Source: Candidatus Acidiferrales bacterium
GTDB lineage: Bacteria; Acidobacteriota; Terriglobia; Acidoferrales; UBA7541
Assembly (NCBI GenBank): GCA_030043155.1
Contig: JASHYE010000194.1
Location: forward strand, 1-5,483
Direction: 5' to 3'
DNA length: 5,483 bases
The notes under the pieces: generated by a model
The model's database searches: none
What the model saw: only the letters and a program-made list of their open reading frames with translations
Told to the model about the DNA's origin: nothing
Program-made: the position numbers and the translations under genes
Shown here: piece by piece, positions 1 through 5,483 of the stretch
Position numbering within the stretch: position 1 is the stretch's first letter
How the letters are laid out: each line of letters starts with the position of its first letter

Positions 1-1770
1 GTCCAAGACGATCCGTGGGCCAAGGACGTGCGCGCCGTCGTAAATATGGACAATCGCGGCAGCTCTGGTCCGGCGACGATGTTCGAAACGGGCAGCGCGA
101 ACGAATGGGTCATGCGGCTTTACGCGAAATCCGTACGCCATCCGAATACCGATTCGCTTTCCTATACCGTATACAAAAGCCTGCCGAACGACACAGATTT
201 CACTGTTTTCAAACACGCGGGCTATCAGGGATTCAACTTCGCTTTCCTCGATGATGTGGCGCATTACCACACACCGCTTGATAACGTCGCTAACACGAGC
301 GTCTCCAGCATTCAGAGCGAAGGCGGCAGCGCTCTCCAAGCTGTTCGCGCGCTGGCTGATTCCGACTTGAATTTTGGCAGCGCATCGGATGCCGTTTACG
401 CGGATTTTTTTGGATGGAAGACCATTTGGTGGCCGGCGCGATGGAGCATCGCGCTGAGCGCGTTGGCGCTGGCACTTTTGATTATTGAGATTTTGGTTTT
501 GCTGCGACGCGGCGAAATGCGGGCGAGCGGATTCTTCCGGGGAATCGTAAGCTGGCCGCTCATTTTAATCGTTGCGGCGATCCTCGGATTTGCGCTGCAA
601 TTTTTCCTCAATGTGGCAGGAGCGACTCCGTCGAACTGGGTTGCTCATCCAACGCCGCTGCTCATTGCGGCGTGGGCGCTTGGATTCGGTTCGGTCGCAC
701 TCGTTGCGGTTTTGTTTGGACGCGGCGCGGGATTTTGGGGCATGTGGGGCGGAATGTGGATCTGGTGGGGAGTCGTTGCGCTTTTGCTGGGAATACTTGC
801 ACCCGGCCTCAGCTTCCTTTTTGTGGTGAGTGCGCTAGGAGCAGGAATACTTGGTTTGGCCACGTTGTTCGCTGGGCGAGAAAGTGGCGTTGCTGTAATC
901 ATCGCGGCGATACTACCAGCCTTGGTAACGGCTATGGTCGGCGTTTTTGCGATTTGGTTTCTGTATGTCGCGCTCGGCGGAGCGTTTCTTGTGGGAATCA
1001 CCGTGTGCGTTGCGCTGATTGCAATACCGCTCGCGCCGTTTGCGGGCGCTCTTTCGCACGGGCGATGGCGATTTCCCGTCCTTACCTTTGCGGTCGCAAT
1101 AATCGCGACGGCTGCGGCGCTGGTGGTTGCGCCGTATTCGGTGAGTTCTCCGGAGACACTGGACTTGCAGTATCGGCAGGACGCGGACACCGGAAAATCA
1201 CAATGGCTGGCGTATCCAGCTTCCGACCGCCTGCCAATCGCAATGCGAAGCATTGCGACATTCGCAAGAACGGATGCGCCGGTGAATCCATGGGAAACGA
1301 GCCGGCCACTTGCCGCAAAAGCGCCCGCGTTGAATTTGGCGGGGCCGACACTAGATATCGCTGCCGACGGGGCGTCAGTCAAAGTTGGCGGAACGAATTA
1401 TCATGTACACCTGAAATCGCCGCGCGGTGCACCGGTAATCCTGCTGGCCTTTCCTCCTGATTCGAAGCTCAGATCTGTCTCGATCTCCGGTCATGCGGTT
1501 CCTGAGCTCAGTAGCCGCATGTTGAATTACACGCATGGCTGGAGAATCTATCGCTGCGTGGACACTCCGCCGGAGGGAATCGACATGGACTTTTGGCTCG
1601 CTGGCACCAAGCCAGTTTCAGTGTTTCTGATGGATGAGAGCTACGGCCTTCCGCCGGAGGGAGCCTTTTTGAGGAGCGCGCGGCCCGCAACGGCCACGCA
1701 GATTCAGAGTGGCGATGCGACGATTGTTTCGCGGAACGTCACGCTCGAGCTACCAGTAATTCAGCGCTGA
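1..1770 (+). CDS. M28-family zinc metallopeptidase with eight-span membrane domain (5' partial)
   Basis: The gene enters the window in frame from base 1 and leaves 589 visible residues before TGA. Its true start lies upstream. Seen near the N-terminal edge: an NMDNRG...GPATMFETG motif (visible residues 15-31), where Asp17 matches the fourth metal ligand of M28 peptidases, and YHTPLDN, where His90 matches the last zinc ligand. The earlier ligands (His, Asp, Glu-Glu) would be upstream. Next come about eight hydrophobic spans (roughly residues 148-168, 183-203, 218-240, 244-266, 268-290, 296-318, 319-350, 359-379). The charged loops after spans 1, 3, 5 and 7 (for example RRGEMR, SHGRWR) fit a cytoplasmic side. 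Both the peptidase domain and the ~210-residue C-terminal domain would then be periplasmic. The layout recalls eukaryotic ER metallopeptidase 1 (Fxna). Likely an aminopeptidase on exported peptides; substrate unknown. Family call is firm, role is inferred. Confidence 0.88.
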   Translation, partial: VQDDPWAKDVRAVVNMDNRGSSGPATMFETGSANEWVMRLYAKSVRHPNTDSLSYTVYKSLPNDTDFTVFKHAGYQGFNFAFLDDVAHYHTPLDNVANTSVSSIQSEGGSALQAVRALADSDLNFGSASDAVYADFFGWKTIWWPARWSIALSALALALLIIEILVLLRRGEMRASGFFRGIVSWPLILIVAAILGFALQFFLNVAGATPSNWVAHPTPLLIAAWALGFGSVALVAVLFGRGAGFWGMWGGMWIWWGVVALLLGILAPGLSFLFVVSALGAGILGLATLFAGRESGVAVIIAAILPALVTAMVGVFAIWFLYVALGGAFLVGITVCVALIAIPLAPFAGALSHGRWRFPVLTFAVAIIATAAALVVAPYSVSSPETLDLQYRQDADTGKSQWLAYPASDRLPIAMRSIATFARTDAPVNPWETSRPLAAKAPALNLAGPTLDIAADGASVKVGGTNYHVHLKSPRGAPVILLAFPPDSKLRSVSISGHAVPELSSRMLNYTHGWRIYRCVDTPPEGIDMDFWLAGTKPVSVFLMDESYGLPPEGAFLRSARPATATQIQSGDATIVSRNVTLELPVIQR

Positions 1771-1771
1771 T

Positions 1772-1801
1772 TTGCCGGATATCCCAAGCCTCAGATAGAA
1801 T
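1772..1801 (+). promoter_or_regulatory. Putative sigma70-type promoter for cysS
   Basis: TTGCCG (1772-1777, 4 of 6 to the -35 consensus) and TAGAAT (1796-1801, 5 of 6 to the -10 consensus) are 18 bp apart, just after the peptidase stop codon. Transcription would begin near 1808 and give a leader of about 90 bases before cysS. A second -10-like TACAAT at 1845-1850 has no -35 partner at proper spacing. The remainder of the 127-bp gap shows only a short direct repeat CGCGAAT (1839-1845 and 1858-1864). I see no T-box-like element and no clear terminator for the peptidase gene. Confidence 0.45.
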
Positions 1802-1897
1802 GACCCTCTTTGCAAGTCGAGACCGTTGCGGGTAAAGGCGCGAATACAATCCCGCGCCGCGAATCGCACTCTAATTCAAGGCTGCTGAAGTGAAAGT

Positions 1898-3337
1898 ATG
1901 GGCGAAATACTGCTCCACAATACGCTGACGAACCGGAAGGAAGTCTTCACGCCGATGCGCGCTGGCGAAGTGCGGATGTACACCTGCGGCCCGACGGTCT
2001 ACGACTACGCGCACATCGGCAATTATCGCACGTTCGTTTTTCAGGATATTTTGCGGCGGTTTCTGCGTTTGCGCGGCGTGCGCATGAATCACGTGATGAA
2101 TCTGACGGACGTCGATGACCGGATTATTCAGAATGCGGCGGAGAAGGGAATCAGCATCTTCGATTACACCGCGAAATACATCGAGGCATTCAAGGAAGAT
2201 ATGAAGGCGCTGAGCTGCGAGTCGCCAGAGCATTTGGTGCGCGCGACGGATCACATCGCGGACATGGTCAAGTTGATTCAAAGGCTCGAGGCGAAGGGGC
2301 TGACCTATCGCAGCGATGGCTCGATTTATTATCGAATCGCGAAGTTTCCGAATTACGGCAAGCTTTCCAAGGTAGATTTGAGCGGCATTCAAGCTGGCGC
2401 GCGCGTGGAAGTCGATCGCTACGAGAAATCGGACGCGCGCGATTTTGCTTTGTGGAAAGCGCCGAAGCCTGGAGAGCATTTCTGGGAAACGGAAATTGGC
2501 CCCGGGCGTCCGGGTTGGCATATTGAGTGTTCTGCAATGGCTATGAAATACCTGGGAGACACGCTGGACATTCACACCGGCGGGATCGATCTGGCGTTTC
2601 CGCACCACGAAAACGAAATCGCGCAAAGCGAAGCGGCGACGGGGCATCCGTTCGTTCGATACTGGCTGCACGCTGAGCATTTGATTATTGATGGCGAGAA
2701 GATGTCCAAATCGCTCGGCAATTTCTACACGCTGCGCGATCTTTTCAAGAAGGGCCACAAGCCGTCGACGGTTCGCTATCTTCTGGCATCCGTGCCATAT
2801 CGTCGCCAGCTTAATTTCACAGCGGACGGCATTCAGCAGGCAGCAAGTTCCGTCGAGCGGCTGCGGAATTTTGTCGCGCGCCTGAAGGAAGGGAAATTTC
2901 CGCCGGGCTCCGATGTTGCGATGCAGCAGCGGGCTGAGCAGGCGATTGCAGGTTTCGAGGCAGGGCTTGCAGATGATTTGAACACGGCAGTAGCGCTGGC
3001 AGCGATTTTTGATTTGGTCCGTGATGTGAATACAGCGATGGATCGTGATGAATTCCGGCAGGGAGACACACGTCATGTGCTGGCCGCTATGCAGATGTTC
3101 GATCAGATTTTCGCGGTGCTTGAAGATAATGATGATGCGAAGCTCCGGTCGATTGGAATGGGCTCGAGAACGCCGGAAATCAGCCCAGAACAGATCGAAT
3201 CATTGATCGCTGAGCGACAGAAGGCTCGCGAGCAGCGCAATTTCAAGCGCGCCGACGAAATCCGCCAGGAACTCGCAGAACGTGGTATCCTGCTCGAAGA
3301 CATCCGCGACGGCGGAGTCCGTTGGAAAAGAAAATGA
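1898..3337 (+). CDS. cysS: Cysteinyl-tRNA synthetase (CysRS)
   Basis: Class I aminoacyl-tRNA synthetase that charges tRNA-Cys with cysteine using ATP in the cytoplasm. At 479 residues it is complete and close to the E. coli enzyme (about 461). Seen: TCGPTVYD (Cys30), the HIGH-type motif HIGN at 39-42, [10 protein letters not shown] (Cys211), [13 protein letters not shown] (His236, Glu240), and KMSKS at 268-272. Cys30, Cys211, His236 and Glu240 match the four zinc ligands that give cysteine specificity in the E. coli enzyme. The C-terminal part holds the helical DALR-like domain and the usual ending [14 protein letters not shown]...DGGVRW, which contacts the anticodon. The ATG at 1898 is fixed by an in-frame TGA at 1886-1888, only 9 bases upstream, with no other start between. 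The ribosome site is weak (GAAGTGAAAG). It sits alone between gaps of 127 and 144 bp, so is probably its own transcription unit. No key residue is missing. Confidence 0.98.
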   Translation: MGEILLHNTLTNRKEVFTPMRAGEVRMYTCGPTVYDYAHIGNYRTFVFQDILRRFLRLRGVRMNHVMNLTDVDDRIIQNAAEKGISIFDYTAKYIEAFKEDMKALSCESPEHLVRATDHIADMVKLIQRLEAKGLTYRSDGSIYYRIAKFPNYGKLSKVDLSGIQAGARVEVDRYEKSDARDFALWKAPKPGEHFWETEIGPGRPGWHIECSAMAMKYLGDTLDIHTGGIDLAFPHHENEIAQSEAATGHPFVRYWLHAEHLIIDGEKMSKSLGNFYTLRDLFKKGHKPSTVRYLLASVPYRRQLNFTADGIQQAASSVERLRNFVARLKEGKFPPGSDVAMQQRAEQAIAGFEAGLADDLNTAVALAAIFDLVRDVNTAMDRDEFRQGDTRHVLAAMQMFDQIFAVLEDNDDAKLRSIGMGSRTPEISPEQIESLIAERQKAREQRNFKRADEIRQELAERGILLEDIRDGGVRWKRK

Positions 3338-3418
3338 ATCCTCGGTTGCAAAATCCGCGTTCGTGGCATGCCCTGCCTGCTCGTCAGCGGCCGAGTCTCT
3401 TCGGCGTAGACTAACTCC

Positions 3419-3479
3419 CTTCCTCCTGAAAAGCAGTTCGCGCCCGTTTGCGGCGCGCCAAATTCATTTGAGGAGGAAG
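3419..3479 (+). promoter_or_regulatory. Predicted hairpin sequestering the aminotransferase ribosome binding site
   Basis: The strong Shine-Dalgarno AGGAGGAAG (3471-3479, AGGAGG core ending 5 bases before the ATG at 3482) is a perfect reverse complement of CTTCCTCCT at 3419-3427. Past one G-G mismatch (3428/3470) the stem continues with AAA (3429-3431) against TTT (3467-3469). The enclosed loop holds its own all-GC stem, CGCGCC (3439-3444) with GGCGCG (3452-3457), around a 7-base loop. Folded, this would hide the ribosome site, which suggests translational control by temperature, ligand, protein or an upstream ribosome. The complementarity is read directly; folding in vivo and a regulatory role are inferred. 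Confidence 0.45.
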
Positions 3480-3481
3480 AC

Positions 3482-4828
3482 ATGAAGAAAGCACAGGATT
3501 GGAAACTCCCGCATCTGGTCACACCTTTGCCAGGTCCCAAAGCAAAGAAGCTCGTCAATTTAGACTCGAAGTTCGTTTCGCCGTCTTACACGCGCACATA
3601 TCCGCTGGTCGCAAAAACGGGAAGAGGCGCGGTAGTTGAAGATGTCGACGGCAATCGTTTCCTCGATTTCGCGGCGGGAATTGCCGTCGTAGCCACGGGG
3701 CATTGCCATCCGGAAGTTGTCGCCGCGATTCAAAAGCAAGCCGGCGAACTGATTCACATCTCTGGAACTGATTTTTATTACGAAAATATGGTCACGCTTG
3801 CGGAGAGGCTCGCGGAAATCGCGCCCGGGAAGGCTCCCAAGCGCGTTTACTTTGGAAATTCCGGCACGGAAGCAATCGAGGCGGCGATGAAGCTCGCGCG
3901 CTATCACACCAAGCGCGATAAATTCATCGCCTTCTACGGATGTTTTCACGGCAGGACAGTGGGCTCACTTTCGTTGACTTCGAGCAAGGCAGTGCAACGC
4001 AAAGGATTTGGCCCGCTGCTCGGCGGCGTGGCGCACATTCCGTATCCCGATACTTACCGTTCGCTGGGCCAAAATCCCGAGGAGTGCTCGCGGGAAGTTC
4101 TGGAATTTCTTGAGAACAATATCTTCCACAGACTCATGGACCCGTCGGATGTAGCGGCTATTTTCATCGAGCCGATTCAGGGAGAAGGAGGGTATGTTTC
4201 GGCGCCCGCTTCATTTCTGAAAGAGCTGCAGAAGATTTGCCGGCGTCACGGAATCCTGCTTGTTGCCGATGAAGTGCAATGCGGAATGGGGCGCACGGGC
4301 AAATGGTGGGCCTCAGAACATGCGGGAATCGAGCCGGACATTATTTGCGTGGCGAAGGGGATCGCTTCCGGAATGCCGCTCGGCGCAATCATCTCGCGCG
4401 CCGACGTGATGGACTGGACGCCCGGGGCGCACGCCTCTACGTTCGGCGGTAATCCTATTTGCGTGGCAGCTTCTCTTGCAACGATCGATTTAATCGCGCG
4501 CAAATACATGGAGAATGCGCGCAAGATGGGCAAATTCATTCTGGAAAAGCTGGCCGACTGGCCCGAGAAATATCGCATTGTGGGTGATGTTCGCGGCAAA
4601 GGCCTGATGATTGGTGTGGAAATCGTGCGCGATCAGAAAACGAAAGCGCGAGCGGCGGATCTGCGCAACAAGATCGTCGACCGCGCTTTCTTGAAAGGCC
4701 TGCTGATTCTCGGCGCGGGAGAAAACACGGTGCGAATCGCTCCTCCTCTTGTCATTGACGAGGAACAAGCGGAATATGCTCTTCGCATCCTCGGCGAATG
4801 CATCGCGGACGTGCAGCGTTCGCAGTAG
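3482..4828 (+). CDS. Class III PLP-dependent aminotransferase, acetylornithine-aminotransferase-like
   Basis: Cytoplasmic fold-type I PLP enzyme of 448 residues, complete. Seen: GNSGTEAIEAAMK (125-137) with SGT at 127-129 for phosphate binding; FH at 155-156, the aromatic-His pair that stacks on the cofactor ring; EPIQGEGG (230-237); VADEVQCGMGRTGK with Asp263, which pairs with the pyridine nitrogen; AKGIASGMPLGA with Lys292 as the Schiff-base lysine; STFGGNP with Thr320 for phosphate; and Arg418 in the C-terminal domain as a likely carboxylate binder. The extended N-terminus (GPKAKKLVN...SPSYTRTYPLV) resembles, from memory, the archaeal and bacterial subgroup that includes ornithine aminotransferases and broad-specificity amino acid racemases, so transamination of ornithine or GABA, or amino acid racemisation, are all open. 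No arginine biosynthesis genes are next to it, which argues against a dedicated ArgD. The start is set by a strong AGGAGG five bases upstream. A 21-bp gap leads to a methyltransferase gene. Confidence 0.93.
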   Translation: MKKAQDWKLPHLVTPLPGPKAKKLVNLDSKFVSPSYTRTYPLVAKTGRGAVVEDVDGNRFLDFAAGIAVVATGHCHPEVVAAIQKQAGELIHISGTDFYYENMVTLAERLAEIAPGKAPKRVYFGNSGTEAIEAAMKLARYHTKRDKFIAFYGCFHGRTVGSLSLTSSKAVQRKGFGPLLGGVAHIPYPDTYRSLGQNPEECSREVLEFLENNIFHRLMDPSDVAAIFIEPIQGEGGYVSAPASFLKELQKICRRHGILLVADEVQCGMGRTGKWWASEHAGIEPDIICVAKGIASGMPLGAIISRADVMDWTPGAHASTFGGNPICVAASLATIDLIARKYMENARKMGKFILEKLADWPEKYRIVGDVRGKGLMIGVEIVRDQKTKARAADLRNKIVDRAFLKGLLILGAGENTVRIAPPLVIDEEQAEYALRILGECIADVQRSQ

Positions 4829-4840
4829 CGCTGGAGCTTC

Positions 4841-4849
4841 GGAGGGAGA
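4841..4849 (+). promoter_or_regulatory. Ribosome binding site that fixes a TTG start
   Basis: GGAGGGAGA directly precedes TTG at 4850-4852, leaving 4 bases between the GGAGG core and the start codon. The aminotransferase stop TAG (4826-4828) is in the same frame and no other usable start codon lies between it and 4850. The TTG is therefore the only start that keeps the SAM-binding motif. Confidence 0.7.
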
Positions 4850-5386
4850 TTGCCTCGCATTCTGGACGTTGGCTGTGGGCCGAAGAAGTATCCGGGTTCA
4901 ATTGGCATCGATATGAACCCGAACACCGCAGCCGACGTTCTTTGCCATTTGGACCAGGGCGTGCTTCCGTTTCGAGACAGCGTGTTTGATGAAGTGCGCG
5001 CCGTGCATTTGATCGAGCACGTGGATAATGTGATTCGCACCATGGAAGAATTTCACCGCGTCACCCGGCCCGGAGGCGTCGTTTTTCTGGTCACGCCGCA
5101 TTACACGGACTTCAGCTCATTTTGCGATCCGACACATCGCTGGCACCTGAACAGTTTTTCGTTCTGGTATTTTTATCCGGAGGGATTGCACGGCGAGGCC
5201 TCCTGGTATTCGCGCGCGAGGCTTCGCCAGCGCCATCTTCGCGTGCGTTTGCTCCAGGTTTGGCGTTATCTCGGATTTGAATTTCTGGTGAATCATTCGC
5301 TGCGTTTTCGCCGCTTTTGGGAATTTTATCTGTGCTATATCGTACGGGGAAAAGTGATGGAATTTGAGCTGGAGGTGCTGAAGTAA
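4850..5386 (+). CDS. Class I SAM-dependent methyltransferase (methyltransferase type 11-like)
   Basis: Short Rossmann-fold methyltransferase of 178 residues; acceptor unknown. Seen: motif I ILDVGCGP at residues 4-11, the acidic end of strand 2 at GIDMNP (Asp21), LPFRDSVFDEVRAVHLIEHVDN (39-60) with the HLIEH motif typical of type 11 enzymes, then EEFHRVTRPGG (67-76) before strand 5 (VVFLVTPH). The following YTDF...DPTHRWH stretch (85-99) is seen in a subgroup of small, often envelope- or polysaccharide-linked methyltransferases, as I recall. The usual N-terminal helix before motif I is absent, but this subgroup commonly starts at motif I, so I do not call it truncated. The basic, aromatic C-terminus ends in GKVMEFELEVLK, which looks like a natural family end and argues against a frameshift. 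The TTG start is set by the ribosome site just upstream. It lies 21 bp after the aminotransferase and overlaps the next gene by one base, so all three are probably co-transcribed. Confidence 0.85.
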   Translation: MPRILDVGCGPKKYPGSIGIDMNPNTAADVLCHLDQGVLPFRDSVFDEVRAVHLIEHVDNVIRTMEEFHRVTRPGGVVFLVTPHYTDFSSFCDPTHRWHLNSFSFWYFYPEGLHGEASWYSRARLRQRHLRVRLLQVWRYLGFEFLVNHSLRFRRFWEFYLCYIVRGKVMEFELEVLK

Positions 5387-5483
5387 TGCCGCTCATCTCA
5401 CGCGCGGTTTTTGGGATTGTGCGGCTGGCGTCGCGAAGAGGTCTTGCATCCGCGAAACCGAGCGAGTCAGCAAAAGAGCGGGC
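5386..5483 (+). CDS. Start of an unidentified gene (3' partial)
   Basis: ATG at 5386-5388 shares its A with the methyltransferase stop (TAATG), and the frame stays open to the window end, giving 32 full codons. A GGAGG at 5371-5375 lies 10 bases before the ATG, inside the methyltransferase gene. The one-base overlap suggests translational coupling. The visible peptide begins MPLISRAVFGIVRLASRRG and then turns polar (SAKPSESAKER). It has a short apolar stretch with basic residues but no clear signal peptide or membrane span. I do not recognise the family from this fragment; the call rests on start, ribosome site and overlap only. Confidence 0.55.
   Translation, partial: MPLISRAVFGIVRLASRRGLASAKPSESAKER

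Noticed and set aside
645..1382. Open frame of 245 codons on the - strand
   Set aside because: It is antisense to the membrane domain of the peptidase. The composition is rich in Ala, Pro, Thr and Ser, the complement of Gly/Ala/Val/Leu codons, and no family is recognisable.
672..1460. Open frame of 262 codons on the + strand in another frame
   Set aside because: It overlaps the peptidase in a shifted frame, is Arg- and Cys-rich, has no ribosome site of note, and the peptidase frame is intact across it.
1810..1838. Second promoter TTGCAA / TAAAGG with 17-bp spacing
   Set aside because: The -10 element matches the consensus poorly; the pair at 1772-1801 is better.
1871..3076. Long open frame of 401 codons on the - strand
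   Set aside because: It lies almost wholly antisense to cysS, whose motifs are complete. The translation is rich in Arg, His and Cys without recognisable domains, as expected for a shadow of a GC-biased gene.
3390..3405. Hairpin GCCGA-loop-TCGGC as a terminator for cysS
   Set aside because: The stem is only 5 bp and is followed by GTAGACTAAC rather than a run of T, so it does not look like an intrinsic terminator.
4798..4989. Alternative ATG-start frame overlapping the end of the aminotransferase
   Set aside because: It lies in a different frame from the methyltransferase motifs, gives a short Arg-rich peptide with no recognisable domain, and overlaps two well-supported genes.

Overview
The window is compact, moderately GC-rich bacterial DNA with every gene I can support on the + strand. 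It holds five coding regions. Two run off the window edges, and the other three are complete. The protein flavour (an M28 peptidase fused to a multi-spanning membrane domain, a Gram-negative-type layout, and a class III aminotransferase of the acetylornithine-aminotransferase-like group) suggests an Acidobacteriota-like soil bacterium. That placement comes from remembered family resemblance, not from a search, and is tentative.

Layout. Positions 1-1770: the 3' part of a membrane-anchored M28 zinc peptidase, with the last two metal-ligand motifs, eight membrane spans and a soluble C-terminal domain. Positions 1771-1897: a 127-bp gap with a plausible sigma70-type promoter. Positions 1898-3337: cysS, complete, encoding cysteinyl-tRNA synthetase. 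Positions 3338-3481: a 144-bp leader whose 3' half can fold so that the strong ribosome binding site of the next gene is paired with a perfect 9-base complement. Positions 3482-4828: a class III PLP-dependent aminotransferase. Positions 4850-5386: a short class I SAM methyltransferase with a TTG start. Positions 5386-5483: the beginning of another reading frame, overlapping the methyltransferase stop by one base.

The last three genes have gaps of 21 bp and then a 1-bp overlap, so they look like one transcription unit. The peptidase and cysS look like independent units. I see no mobile element, CRISPR array, tRNA, rRNA or evident frameshift. The most unusual signal is the potential RNA structure over the aminotransferase start. 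No wholly new system is evident.
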